Assembly: GCA_963776195.1 (NCBI GenBank)
Contig: CAVZMO010000053.1
Coordinates: 62,001 to 126,000, forward strand
Source: CAVZMO01 sp963776195
Lineage (GTDB): Bacteria; Nitrospirota; Thermodesulfovibrionia; Thermodesulfovibrionales; SM23-35
Direction of reading: 5' to 3'
DNA length: 64,000 nt
The notes under the pieces were generated by a model, which was not told where the DNA came from, ran no database searches, and saw nothing but the letters and a program-made list of their open reading frames with translations. The position numbers and the translations under genes are program-made. Below, piece after piece: positions 9,277 to 19,350 of the stretch (positions within the stretch are counted from its first letter, which is position 1; every line of letters starts with the position of its first letter).

Positions 9277-11280
9277 ATGGAAAAAGAAACTTGTACATTT
9301 TCTTATTGTCAGAAGCCCGAAGTTACTGAAGTAGATTGCGATCTGCTTATCATGGGCGGCGGTATGGCAGGTTGCGGTGCAGCTTTTGAGGCATGCCGCT
9401 GGGCAAACGCGAAAGGACTGAAAGTAGTCATGGTTGATAAGGCTGCGACAGACAGAAGCGGCGCTGTTGCAATGGGTCTCTCCGCTATCAACACCTATGT
9501 CGGCGAGAATAAGGTTGCCGATTACGTCAAATACGTCAGGAACGACCTCATGGGCATCATCAGGGAAGACCTCGTATTCGACCTCGGCAGACACGTCGAC
9601 GATTCAGTCGAATGTTTCGAAGAGTGGGGACTCCCCATCTGGAAAAAAGGCGATGACGGTTTCTCAATGGACGGTCATCAGGCGAGAGCAGCCGGGAAAA
9701 AATCCCTGAAAGACGGCGGCACACCGGTAAGAACCGGTAAATGGCAGATCATGATCAATGGTGAGTCCTACAAAGTCGTTGTTGCTGAGGCTGCAAAGAA
9801 GGCCCTCGAGACCAACAGGGAAGCAACCGGTATGGCACAGAACCATTATGAAAGGGTATTCATCGTAAAGGCTGTCATGGATACAAACGGGAAAAACGTA
9901 GCCGCAGCCATCGGATTCAGCACGAGAGAAAACAAGATTTATTCCTTCAAAGCAAAGGCAATGCTCTGTGCAACTGCCGGCGCAGTTAATTGCTTCAGAC
10001 CGAGGTCGGTCGGTGAAGGTCTGGGCAGAACCTGGTACCCGGTGTTTTGCGCCGGTTCAGGTTATGCATTCGGCATGCAGGCCGGTGCAGAGCTGACCCT
10101 TATGGAGAACAGGTTCGTCCCTGCAAGGTTTAAGGACGGTTATGGACCGGTCGGCGCATGGTTCCTCTTCTTCAAGGCAAAGGCAACTGACAGCTATGGT
10201 AACGACTATTGTGCTGATAAAGAGTATTTTGACGATGCAGTTGCCAGATATGGAGACTATGCAAAGAATCTCGGCACTGCCATCAGAAACCACCTCATGA
10301 TGAGGGCCATGAAGGATGGGAGAGGCCCGATCCTTATGCAGACCCCTGCAGCGCTGGAAATAATCTCCAAGAACATGAAAGAGAAGCTTGGTGAAAAAGA
10401 AGGCGCCAAGCAGATCAAGCACCTTGAAGCAGAGGCATGGGAAGACTTTTTAGACATGGCTATCGGACAGGCGTCACTCTGGGCAGCAAAGAATATCGAG
10501 CCTGATAAGGTTGCTTCCGAGATCATGCCGACAGAGCCGTATCTCTTAGGTTCACACGCAGGCTGCGCAGGGTTCTGGGTAAGCGGCCCTGGCGATCTTC
10601 CGGGCACACCGGAACATTACAGTTGGGGATATAACAGAATGTCTACCGTACCCGGTCTCTTCATGTCAGGTGACGTTGTCGGTGCATCAGGCCATAAGTT
10701 CTCTTCAGGTTCTCATGCTGAAGGCAGAATGGCAGCCAAGGCTGCAATCGCATACATCCTTGACAATGCAGACTACAAGCCATCGCCCAAATTGTCCCTT
10801 GACGAGATTGCGGCTGAACTCTATCTGCCGTTCGAGGTCTATGAGAAATATAAAACCTACACAACCGATCCATTGATAAACCCTAATTACATTGGTCCAA
10901 AAGCACTCCAGGCGAGGCTGATGAAAATCGCTGATGAGTACTTTGGTGGTTGCTCGACATGGTATATGACCTCAAAGACCATGCTCGACGAAGGTCTCAA
11001 GCAGCTTGATATGCTCAAAGAGGATTGCAACAAAATGGCAGCAGCCAACCTCCATGAGCTCTTAAGGTGCTTTGAGAACTATCACAGGATTCTGTCTGTT
11101 GAGGCACATGCACGGCACATCCTCTTCAGGGAAGAGTCCAGGTATCCTGGCTACTACTACAGAGGCGACTACAATAAAATCGATGATGCCAACTGGAAGT
11201 GTTTTACAAATTCCAAGTACAATGTAGAGACCAACACATGGGAGTTTAAAAAAGTACCATACGTTCAGATGTACCCATAG
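9277..11280 (+). CDS. aprA: APS reductase alpha subunit
   Basis: This 667-residue FAD subunit reduces APS to sulfite and AMP, the committed step of dissimilatory sulfate reduction; it can run in reverse in sulfur oxidisers. The FAD-binding N-terminus is LLIMGGGMAGCGAAFEA, followed by DRSGAVAMGLSAINTY. The active-site region includes PYLLGSHAGCAGFWVSG. Length is normal for AprA. It has a strong AAGGAGGTG ribosome site and ends 13 bp before a strong terminator. The reducing orientation is inferred from the qmo operon downstream; AprA sequence alone would need a tree. Confidence 0.97.
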   Translation: MEKETCTFSYCQKPEVTEVDCDLLIMGGGMAGCGAAFEACRWANAKGLKVVMVDKAATDRSGAVAMGLSAINTYVGENKVADYVKYVRNDLMGIIREDLVFDLGRHVDDSVECFEEWGLPIWKKGDDGFSMDGHQARAAGKKSLKDGGTPVRTGKWQIMINGESYKVVVAEAAKKALETNREATGMAQNHYERVFIVKAVMDTNGKNVAAAIGFSTRENKIYSFKAKAMLCATAGAVNCFRPRSVGEGLGRTWYPVFCAGSGYAFGMQAGAELTLMENRFVPARFKDGYGPVGAWFLFFKAKATDSYGNDYCADKEYFDDAVARYGDYAKNLGTAIRNHLMMRAMKDGRGPILMQTPAALEIISKNMKEKLGEKEGAKQIKHLEAEAWEDFLDMAIGQASLWAAKNIEPDKVASEIMPTEPYLLGSHAGCAGFWVSGPGDLPGTPEHYSWGYNRMSTVPGLFMSGDVVGASGHKFSSGSHAEGRMAAKAAIAYILDNADYKPSPKLSLDEIAAELYLPFEVYEKYKTYTTDPLINPNYIGPKALQARLMKIADEYFGGCSTWYMTSKTMLDEGLKQLDMLKEDCNKMAAANLHELLRCFENYHRILSVEAHARHILFREESRYPGYYYRGDYNKIDDANWKCFTNSKYNVETNTWEFKKVPYVQMYP

Positions 11281-11292
11281 TTGATATCTGTT

Positions 11293-11321
11293 GGGGAGGG
11301 CTTTGCCCTCCCCAATTTTTT
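11293..11321 (+). terminator. Rho-independent terminator after aprA
   Basis: A perfect 9-bp GC-rich stem (11293-11301 with 11305-11313) has a 3-base loop and is followed by AA and six T's. It closes the sat-aprBA transcript and separates it from qmoABC. Confidence 0.92.
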
Positions 11322-11354
11322 GAATGTCAATAAAAGGATTTTTACTGACAAGTA

Positions 11355-11363
11355 TGCTATAAT
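11355..11363 (+). promoter_or_regulatory. Extended -10 promoter of qmoABC-hppA
   Basis: TGCTATAAT (TG-n-TATAAT) lies at 11355-11363, just after the aprA terminator. No good -35 hexamer is present, as expected for an extended -10 promoter. The predicted start near 11370 would give a leader of about 85 bases that includes the hairpin at 11390-11423. Confidence 0.6.
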
Positions 11364-11389
11364 ACTCCCCGTTTATAAGTAGGTTAAAA

Positions 11390-11423
11390 AGAGATGGTTA
11401 TACTTCCAGGTATAACCCGCTCT
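11390..11423 (+). promoter_or_regulatory. Leader hairpin upstream of qmoA
   Basis: An 8-bp inverted repeat (11396-11403 with 11410-11417, loop TTCCAG) is extended by AGAG/CTCT on the outside. It sits within the predicted 5' leader, about 20 bases before the GAAGGAGGG ribosome site. It could stabilise the message or bind a regulator as DNA. It matches no riboswitch I recognise. Confidence 0.4.
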
Positions 11424-11454
11424 TTGTGACTTACTGCCTTGAAGGAGGGTTAAT

Positions 11455-12714
11455 ATGGCAGAAAACAAAAAGGTTCTTGTAGTTGGAGGCGGTATGAGCG
11501 GGCTTACCACTGCAATTGAAGCAGCAGAGGCAGGGCTTGAAGCTTATATCGTGGAGAAAAACCCATATCTTGGCGGCAGAGTAGCACAGATTAATAAATA
11601 CTTCTGGAAACTCTGTCCTCCTAATTGTGGTCTCGAGATACAGTTCAAAAGGATCAAAAACAATCCGCAGATGAATTTGTACACCCTTGCAGAGGTCGAA
11701 GACATCAAGGGGGAGGAAGGCAATTTTGATGTAACAGTAAAGGTGAATCCAAGGTATGTGAATGACAAATGCGTAGGTTGTGATGCTTGTGCACAGGCTT
11801 GCCCGTCTTACCGGAGCAATGATTTTAATTTCGGGATGAACAAGACAAAGGCAGCATACCTTCCGCATCCACAGGCGTTCCCTTTTCAATATGTAATTGA
11901 TGCAAAGGCCTGTCCGAAAGATTGCATGAAACCATGTCTTGAAGCATGCAAGTATAATGCAATCGATCTCGATATGAAACCCGAGACCGTCAACCTGAAA
12001 GTGGGAGCGGTTGTTTTAGCAACAGGATGGGACCCATATGATACAAGTAAACTTGACATCCTGGGCTCCGGTAAAATTCAGAATGTTATAACAAATATGA
12101 TGATGGAAAGACTGGCTTCACCCGATGGTCCGACCGAGGGCAAGATTGTGCGTCCTTCGGACGGGAAAGAGGTCAAGAACATTGCCTTTGTCCAGTGTGC
12201 AGGCTCAAGAGATGAAAACCATCTTCACTACTGTTCTTATGTTTGCTGCCTTGCCACACTCAAACACGCGATGTATATAAGAGAACAGTATCCCGACGCG
12301 AAGATCCGGATTTTTTATATAGATATCAGAACTCCGGGACTTTATGAAAACAGGTTCTACTGGAAGATCAAGGATGATCCGAATGTCATCTTTACGAAAG
12401 GAAAAGTTGCAGGCATAACGGAAGAAGCAGGCACTCAAGATCTAATACTCGAAGTAGAAGACACCCTCGGCGGCGGAAAAATAAAGGCAAAATTCGATAT
12501 GGTAGTCCTGGCAACAGGTATGGACCTCACTACAAAGAGCTCAAAGGTCGGGACAAGCCTTTCTTATACGCCTGACGGGCTCGTGGATGATGCAGCACTG
12601 AAGAAAGGAATTTATGCAGTGGGAACATTGAAGAGCCCTGCTGACGTTGCAAGATCAGTTCAGGATGCTACCGGTGCAGTAATCAAGTGCATCCAGAGTG
12701 TGAATAGGAGGTAG
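11455..12714 (+). CDS. qmoA: Qmo complex subunit A (HdrA-like flavoprotein)
   Basis: QmoA is a 419-residue soluble FAD protein of the quinone-interacting membrane-bound oxidoreductase, which carries electrons from menaquinol to APS reductase. The FAD motif VLVVGGGMSGLTTAIEAAE is at residues 6-24, followed by an HdrA-type EKNPYLGGRVAQ. A cysteine motif CVGCDACAQACP near residue 104 gives one [4Fe-4S] site, and CPKDCMKPCLEAC is a second cluster-like motif. Only 2 bp separate it from qmoB. The ribosome site is GAAGGAGGG. Confidence 0.95.
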   Translation: MAENKKVLVVGGGMSGLTTAIEAAEAGLEAYIVEKNPYLGGRVAQINKYFWKLCPPNCGLEIQFKRIKNNPQMNLYTLAEVEDIKGEEGNFDVTVKVNPRYVNDKCVGCDACAQACPSYRSNDFNFGMNKTKAAYLPHPQAFPFQYVIDAKACPKDCMKPCLEACKYNAIDLDMKPETVNLKVGAVVLATGWDPYDTSKLDILGSGKIQNVITNMMMERLASPDGPTEGKIVRPSDGKEVKNIAFVQCAGSRDENHLHYCSYVCCLATLKHAMYIREQYPDAKIRIFYIDIRTPGLYENRFYWKIKDDPNVIFTKGKVAGITEEAGTQDLILEVEDTLGGGKIKAKFDMVVLATGMDLTTKSSKVGTSLSYTPDGLVDDAALKKGIYAVGTLKSPADVARSVQDATGAVIKCIQSVNRR

Positions 12715-12716
12715 GG

Positions 12717-14945
12717 ATGGATAAAAAATTCGGTGTATATATCTGTAAAGGCTGTGGGATTGGGGATTCCATTGATATAGAGAAACTTGCAAAAGCTGCA
12801 AAATCCGGGACGATCAAGGAAGAGAACATAAAAACCCACGATATCCTGTGTAGCCCTGAAGGACTCCAACTGATTAAGGGTGACATTAAAAAAGACGGTA
12901 TTAACACTGTTATAATTGCGGCATGCTCTCCGCGTGTTAAATTTAAAGAATTTGATTTCCCCGGTTCTTTAGTAGAAAGGGTCAATATCCGGGAGTTTGT
13001 CGCATGGACGCATCCTCCGAAAACTGATGACACGCAGAGTTTGGCTGAGGATTACATCTTGATGGGTGCAATAAAGGCCCAGAAATCTGATCTGCCTGCT
13101 CCTGCTATCCTTGAAAATCTGAGCAATAATATTTTAGTGATCGGCGGCGGTATTACCGGTATGACGGCAGCTCTTGAATCGGCAAAGGCCGGATATAAAG
13201 TTGTTCTGGTTGAGAAGGAGCCACAGCTTGGCGGGTTTGCAAATAAGTTATATAAGAAGATTCCGACAAGAGATTACAAGGAACCCTTAATTGTTGATAC
13301 TGAGATAGAAAAAGTTATTAAAGAAGTAGAAAGCCACCCGAATATTACGGTTTATAAATCAGCAAAGATTGAGAAAACAGAAGGGCAGCCTGGTTTATAC
13401 GATGTGACCATAGCTTCCAGCAGTGGACCGGTAACTGAAAAGATCGGGGCAATCGTTATGGCTACCGGTTGGGTGCCGTATGATGCAGCAAAGCTTGGGC
13501 ATCTCGGTTATGGTGCATTTAAAAATGTTGTAACGAATATTGAATTCGAACAGATTGCAAAGAAAGGCGCTATTGCAAGGCCATCTGATGGAAAAGACGC
13601 AACGAAAGTAGCATTTATCCAGTGCGCCGGCAGCAGGGATCCGAACCATCTCCCTTATTGTTCCTCAATGTGTTGTGCAACATCACTCAAGCAGGCAAGG
13701 TATGTAAGGGAAAATTCTGAAGCATTAGCCATGATTTTTTATAAAGACATGAGGACGCCCGGGAGGCTTGAGGCCTTCTATAAAGAAGCTCAGAATGACC
13801 CTGGCGTAATGTTGACAAAAGGAGATGTAACAGGCGTTTCAGACGCCGGAAACGGAAACCTCTATATCGAGATGGAGAATTCTCTTTTGGGTCAAAAAGT
13901 AAAGGTTGAGGCTGACCTCGTTGTCCTTGCAACAGGAATGGTCCCGACCACAAGGGCCCCTCAGGAATATCTTGATGGAATTACTCAGGCTGCTGCAAAA
14001 GGTGATGATGCAAAGAAGGCTTATCTGGAATCAACACCGAAACCAGAGTTTATATTAAACCTTGACTATAGGCAGGGTCCTGAGATACCATCCCTCGAAG
14101 GTGCTGTCGGATTTGCTGATTCTAACTTCATCTGTTTCCAGTATGAGACAAGAAGAACAGGTGTTTATGCTGCAGGACCTGTGAGACAGCCCATGAATAT
14201 GACTGAGTCGCAGGAAGATGCGGCCGGAGCAGCCTTTAAGGCAATACAGTGCATTGATCATGTGGCTAAAGGCATGGCAGTACATCCAAGGGCCTGGGAT
14301 TTAACTTTCCCCGACCCTCAACTTATCAGGTGCACAGCATGCAAGAGATGTACAGAGGAATGCCCGTTTGGAGCGATCGAAGAAGATGCTAAAGGTATTC
14401 CTACGTATATGCTGAACAGGTGCAGGCGTTGCGGAACCTGTATGGGTGCATGTCCTGAAAGAATCGTATCATTTAAAGACTACAGTGTTGATCTGATAGG
14501 TTCAATGATTAAGTCTGTAGATGTACCAGAAGAGGAATTCAGGGTCATATGCCTGGTTTGTGAAAACGATGCGTATCCTGCCTTGGATACCGCAGGCCTG
14601 AACCGCAAGACTATCGACCCGAGCGTAAGGTTTATTCCCATGAGATGTCTCGGAGGTGTGAACCTTGTTTGGATTGCTGATGCCTTTTCGAAAGGGATAG
14701 ACGGTTTTCTCCTCATTGGCTGTAAGTTCGGAGAGAACTACCAGTGTCATTTCGTAAAAGGAAGTGAACTTGCAAGTGTAAGGTTCGAAAAGATCGGGGA
14801 GACACTGAATAGATTACAGCTCGAGGCAGACAGGGTTAACATGATGCAGGTGGCTATTTCAGAATACGACAAACTTCCTGATATGATAAACACATTTGTC
14901 GCAAGAGTAAAAGAGATAGGACATAATCCGTTCAAGGAATTCTAA
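12717..14945 (+). CDS. qmoB: Qmo complex subunit B (HdrA/MvhD-like)
   Basis: This 742-residue protein has a short N-terminal HdrA-like segment with CKGCG, an FAD domain starting ILVIGGGITGMTAALESA near residue 140, a two-[4Fe-4S] ferredoxin module (CTACKRCTEECP and CRRCGTCMGACP, about residues 540-585), and a C-terminal MvhD-like domain with CLVCEND and GCKFGENYQCHF. This domain order defines QmoB. It follows qmoA in the same transcript. The FAD domain shows a duplicated relationship to QmoA, for example the shared QCAGSRD segment. Confidence 0.95.
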   Translation: MDKKFGVYICKGCGIGDSIDIEKLAKAAKSGTIKEENIKTHDILCSPEGLQLIKGDIKKDGINTVIIAACSPRVKFKEFDFPGSLVERVNIREFVAWTHPPKTDDTQSLAEDYILMGAIKAQKSDLPAPAILENLSNNILVIGGGITGMTAALESAKAGYKVVLVEKEPQLGGFANKLYKKIPTRDYKEPLIVDTEIEKVIKEVESHPNITVYKSAKIEKTEGQPGLYDVTIASSSGPVTEKIGAIVMATGWVPYDAAKLGHLGYGAFKNVVTNIEFEQIAKKGAIARPSDGKDATKVAFIQCAGSRDPNHLPYCSSMCCATSLKQARYVRENSEALAMIFYKDMRTPGRLEAFYKEAQNDPGVMLTKGDVTGVSDAGNGNLYIEMENSLLGQKVKVEADLVVLATGMVPTTRAPQEYLDGITQAAAKGDDAKKAYLESTPKPEFILNLDYRQGPEIPSLEGAVGFADSNFICFQYETRRTGVYAAGPVRQPMNMTESQEDAAGAAFKAIQCIDHVAKGMAVHPRAWDLTFPDPQLIRCTACKRCTEECPFGAIEEDAKGIPTYMLNRCRRCGTCMGACPERIVSFKDYSVDLIGSMIKSVDVPEEEFRVICLVCENDAYPALDTAGLNRKTIDPSVRFIPMRCLGGVNLVWIADAFSKGIDGFLLIGCKFGENYQCHFVKGSELASVRFEKIGETLNRLQLEADRVNMMQVAISEYDKLPDMINTFVARVKEIGHNPFKEF

Positions 14946-14986
14946 AATAGGATTGTCGACGACCTATTAGTATAGGGAGGATATAT

Positions 14987-16237
14987 ATGGCAGAAGAGAA
15001 AATCGAAACACCCGAAGCAAAGGTGAAAGAAGCAACACTCGAAACACCCGAACCCCCAAAGGATGATTCCATTATTGTATCACCGGATTTGACGTTTGTT
15101 AATGAGATAATCAAGGGCGGAGGAGAATCAGTTAAGAAATGTTACCAGTGTGCAACATGCTCAGTGGTGTGCAACGTGACCCCGGCTGACAACCCATTCC
15201 CAAGAAAAGAGATGATATATGCGCAATGGGGCTTAAAGGATAAACTCATCGGTAACCCTGATGTATGGCTCTGCCATCAGTGCAGTGACTGCACTGCCTA
15301 CTGCCCGAGAGGGGCAAAGCCTGGCGAGGTTCTGAATGCAATAAGGAAAATGACTATAGAAAATTATTCGGTCCCCAGATTTTTAGGGAAACTGGTCGGC
15401 AACCCCGGTGCCCTTGTACTCCTGCTTGCTGTGCCTACGGTTATTTTTCTGATAATCCTTGCAGGTCTCGGTCATCTGAATCTGGAAAGTATCAGGAATG
15501 AAGCAGGAAAAATTGCATACTCATCATTATTGAAGTCGTATTACATCGATGGCGTCTTTGTCCCGATTTTCATGTTTGCGGTTGTTTCTCTGGCGATAGG
15601 TGTTTCGAGATACTGGAAAGACATGATACGGGCAACCGGCGTTAAACCAAAAGTGAGCATCTCAAGCGCGGTAACTGAAACCATCGGTGAAATACTTGCT
15701 CACAAGCGGTTCGAACAATGCAATGTAACTAAAGACAGAAAGCTGGCTCATATGCTTGTATTTTTCAGCTTCATCGGACTCGCGATAACGACCGCCTGGG
15801 CAGTTCTCTATTTGTACGGGTACGAGATAATGGAAGCGATGGGGAAAACGCCTTACCCCTGGCTGCTCGGCCCATCACCGTATCCGTTGACCGATCCTGT
15901 TAAATGGCTCGGAAATGCCAGTGCGATAATGCTGTTGGTGGGCATTGTCATGGTGATCAGCAACAGAAAGAAGAATCAGGAAAAAGCCGGAAAAGGCGGA
16001 TATTATGACTGGCTTTTGATTTATATAGTCTTTGCCATAATGGCTACCGGTATACTTTCCGAACTCGCAAGGTTAGCAGATATAGCGGCCCTGTCTTATA
16101 TAATATATTTCACTCACCTTGTTGTTGTTTTCTTCCTCTTTGCGTACGCTCCATTTTCGAAGATGGCACACATGGCTTACAGGGCGACGGCAATGGTTTT
16201 TGCAAAAACTATAGAAAGGGATGTAGAGGTTAAATAG
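14987..16237 (+). CDS. qmoC: Qmo complex subunit C (HdrC/HdrE fusion)
   Basis: This 416-residue membrane subunit reaches the menaquinone pool. A soluble HdrC-like domain has two [4Fe-4S] sites (C52, C55, C58, C62 and C96, C99, C102, C106) and is followed by a cytochrome b-like HdrE/NarI domain with about six membrane segments (residues about 145-400). The charged, low-complexity first 35 residues are not conserved. It closes the qmoABC set and is 95 bp upstream of hppA. Confidence 0.95.
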   Translation: MAEEKIETPEAKVKEATLETPEPPKDDSIIVSPDLTFVNEIIKGGGESVKKCYQCATCSVVCNVTPADNPFPRKEMIYAQWGLKDKLIGNPDVWLCHQCSDCTAYCPRGAKPGEVLNAIRKMTIENYSVPRFLGKLVGNPGALVLLLAVPTVIFLIILAGLGHLNLESIRNEAGKIAYSSLLKSYYIDGVFVPIFMFAVVSLAIGVSRYWKDMIRATGVKPKVSISSAVTETIGEILAHKRFEQCNVTKDRKLAHMLVFFSFIGLAITTAWAVLYLYGYEIMEAMGKTPYPWLLGPSPYPLTDPVKWLGNASAIMLLVGIVMVISNRKKNQEKAGKGGYYDWLLIYIVFAIMATGILSELARLADIAALSYIIYFTHLVVVFFLFAYAPFSKMAHMAYRATAMVFAKTIERDVEVK

Positions 16238-16332
16238 CAATTTTTCGATAATTATAAATAGGAGGGAGGTGGAAGGTAAAACAATTTTTTCACTTTTCAC
16301 TTAACTGAGAAAATTTAATAAGGAGGGATAGT

Positions 16333-18409
16333 ATGAGTTCAACGATACTTTTTGCATTAGGTTGCGGAGTGTTAGGCGTTCTATACGCTATCATGACCGC
16401 AATGTGGGTAACAAAGCAGGACGCGGGAAGTGCCAAGATGCAGGAGATTTCGAATGCGGTCAAAGAGGGTGCATATGCGTTTCTTGCCCGTGAATACAAA
16501 ACTGTTGCAATCGTAGCTGTTGTCCTGGTTATTTTGATTGCTGCTATGGGATTAGGCATATGGACATCTATTGGTTTTATCATTGGAACTGTGGGTTCTG
16601 CACTTGCAGGTTTTGTAGGCATGTGGGTTACAGTCAGGGCAAATGTTCGTACAACGCAGGCAGCACACAAAGGCCTTCAGGCTGCGCTTAGCCTTGCATT
16701 CAAGGGCGGCTCTGTGACCGGCGTTATGGTTGTTGGTCTTGGAATTATAGGACTTGCGGGTTTTTATACGATTGCAAAGGCAGCAAATCCTGAGATGGCA
16801 TTCCATGCCTTGGTAGGCCTCGGATTCGGATGTTCACTCATGAGCGTCTTCGCCCGTATCGCAGGCGGTATTTATACAAAGGCTGCGGACGTAGGCGCTG
16901 ACCTGGTCGGCAAGGTTGAGGCAGGTATTCCTGAAGATGATCCCAGAAATCCTGCGGTTATTGCTGATAACGTTGGTGATAACGTAGGCGACTGCGCAGG
17001 CATGGCAGCCGACCTTTATGAGACATATACGGTTACGCTCGTTGCAGCAATGCTCCTGGCAAAGACTGTTTTTGGCGTAGGTAGCGACATGGATGGAGTT
17101 CCCGATGCTCCTCGGCGGAATATCAATCATCGCTTCCATCATCGGAACATTTGCAGTCAAGCTTGGTAAAAGCCAGTATATCATGGGCGCCCTTTATAAG
17201 GGGCTTGCTGTTGCAGGCGTTCTTGCGGCAGTAACATTTTATATTGTGACAGGCGAGTTCCTGAAAGGCGCATCAGTGCAGGCTTCATTAGCCGCTCATC
17301 CCTCATTTACACAGATGAGCGTTTTCCTCATGGCGATTATCGGCCTTGCATTGACCGGACTGATCGTGGTTATAACTGAGTACTTCACTGCTTCGCAGTA
17401 TCCCCCGGTGAAACACATTGCAAAGGCCAGCCTTACCGGCCACGGCACAAACGTGATCGCAGGCCTCGCAGTCAGCATGAAGTCAACCGGCGCGCCTGTT
17501 ATCGTTATCGTAGCCTCAATACTTGGTGCCTATACATTAGGCGGCGGATTTGCCGGTGATGCAGCGGGCGGTCTTTTTGCTATCGCCCTGTCAGCGGTTT
17601 CGATGCTTTCGATGACTGGTATCGTTGTTGCTATTGACTCGTATGGTCCTATTACGGACAATGCAGGCGGTATCGCGGAAATGTCAGGACTGCCTGAAGA
17701 GATCCGTAACATCACAGACCCATTGGATGCAGTCGGAAACACAACAAAGGCTGTTACAAAGGGTTATGCTATCGGATCAGCCGCATTGGCAGCGCTCGTT
17801 CTTTTTGCAGAATATTCGAGGTCTTTCAGTACGCCGATTCTCTTTGACCTTTCAAACCCGCTGGTACTGGCCGGCCTTTTCATCGGCGGTCTGCTCCCTT
17901 ATTATTACGGATCACTCCTTATGGAGGCTGTTGGAAAGGCAGCAGGCAGTATTGTTGAGGAAGTCAGAAGACAGTTCAGGGAGATCCCCGGCATTATGGA
18001 ATACAAGGCAAAGCCGGAATACGGCAAGTGCGTTGATATTGTCACAAAAGGCGCCATAAAACAGATGATGGTACCTGCGCTTATCCCTGTTGTTGTCCCA
18101 ATTGTTGTAGGTATAGCCCTTGGCAGGGAAGCACTCGGTGGAGTCCTCATCGGGAGTATCCTTACCGGACTCTTCCAGGCGATCGCCATGACAAGCGGCG
18201 GCGGCGCATGGGACAACGCCAAGAAATCCTTTGAAGAGGGCGTTACCGACGACAAAGGTGTCGTACACAAGAAGGGGAGCGACGGACATAAAGCCTCTGT
18301 AACAGGCGACACAGTCGGCGACCCGTATAAAGACACAGCAGGCCCGGCAATTAACCCGATGATTAAGGTTATCAATATCGTTGCACTGCTGATAGTTCCG
18401 CTCATCTAA
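16333..18409 (+). CDS. hppA: Membrane-bound proton-translocating pyrophosphatase (one frameshift)
   Basis: This integral-membrane pyrophosphatase couples PPi hydrolysis to ion pumping. The PPi site is seen in GGIYTKAADVGADLVGKVE and DNVGDNVGDCAGMAADLYE; the C-terminal site is HKASVTGDTVGDPYKDTAGP. The motif GNTTKA has Lys where K+-dependent enzymes have Ala, so a K+-independent proton pump is inferred. The frame changes near 17095 (one extra base); corrected length is 691 residues, normal for the family. Placed after qmoABC, it would recover energy from the PPi made by Sat. A terminator follows at 18425. Confidence 0.94.
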
Positions 18410-18424
18410 GTTCACAAGAGATAG

Positions 18425-18456
18425 AAGGCCGGCAGCAGTGTCTGCCGGCCTTTTTT
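18425..18456 (+). terminator. Rho-independent terminator after hppA
   Basis: An 11-bp perfect stem (18425-18435 with 18442-18452, loop CAGTGT) runs into a T-tract. It ends the qmoABC-hppA transcript. Confidence 0.93.
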
Positions 18457-18553
18457 ATTTGAGCTTCTCTGAAGATATGGGAGGGGGATAGATTTTTTAT
18501 TTTCGTTATCTCCGGTTTCACTCTAAAAATCAGAAAGAAAGGATTGAATTAAG

Positions 18554-19339
18554 ATGCCGTTACCAAGCATGAAAGACGTAGAACCAAGTCAGTTTACGCT
18601 GGATGCGAAATTCAAATTCAGGTGTCATAAAGGCATAAAATGTTTCACGAAATGCTGTAAGAATATTAATATTTTGCTTACTCCTTATGATATCATCAGG
18701 ATGAAAAAGAGACTCGGGATATCCTCCGAAGAATTCCTCGATAAATATACCTATATGGAATTTGATGAGAAGTCCTCACATCCTCATGTAAGACTAAGAA
18801 TGCTGAGTGGTGATGAAAAGAATTGTCCTTTTGTCACGCCCGAAGGCTGCACAATTTATACGGACAGGCCGGCAAATTGCCGTTACTACCCCATTGGTCA
18901 GGGTGTCTTAAGAAAGGATGCGAATGAGGGACCGGTTAATGAAGAGTTTTATTTCTTCATAAGAGAACCTCATTGCCTTGGCTATCAGGAAGACACTGAA
19001 TGGACAATACAATCCTGGAAAGATGACCAGGAGGTGAGTCTCTACGATGATATGAACAGGGAGTGGAGGGAGATCCAGTTAAGGAGACATCCCTTTGGTA
19101 AGAATCTCGATTCTAACAAGCAGGCCCAGATTTATACGGCAAGCTACGATATGGACCGGTTCCGGAGGTTCGTGTTCGAAAGCAAGTTCCTCGATATTTT
19201 TGTTATCGATAAAGAAGAGATCGAAAATATAAGGACTGATGATATCGCACTGATCAAGCTGGCTTTTAAGTACATAAAATATCTTTTGATGCTCGAAGAG
19301 ACGTTGACGGTGAAGAAGGAATATATAAAAAAGAAATAG
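18554..19339 (+). CDS. YkgJ-family cysteine-cluster protein
   Basis: This 261-residue protein has the pattern C24-x5-C30-x3-C34-C35 near the N-terminus and further cysteines at 91, 99 and 109 (NCPFVTPEGC, RPANCRYYP). This is the YkgJ/UPF0153 family, thought to bind an iron-sulfur cluster or zinc; its reaction is not established. The remainder is charged with no membrane segment. The start has AAAGGA upstream. It is 11 bp before the AICARFT gene, so the two are probably co-transcribed. Confidence 0.78.
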   Translation: MPLPSMKDVEPSQFTLDAKFKFRCHKGIKCFTKCCKNINILLTPYDIIRMKKRLGISSEEFLDKYTYMEFDEKSSHPHVRLRMLSGDEKNCPFVTPEGCTIYTDRPANCRYYPIGQGVLRKDANEGPVNEEFYFFIREPHCLGYQEDTEWTIQSWKDDQEVSLYDDMNREWREIQLRRHPFGKNLDSNKQAQIYTASYDMDRFRRFVFESKFLDIFVIDKEEIENIRTDDIALIKLAFKYIKYLLMLEETLTVKKEYIKKK

Positions 19340-19350
19340 CGGAGGCCCTT

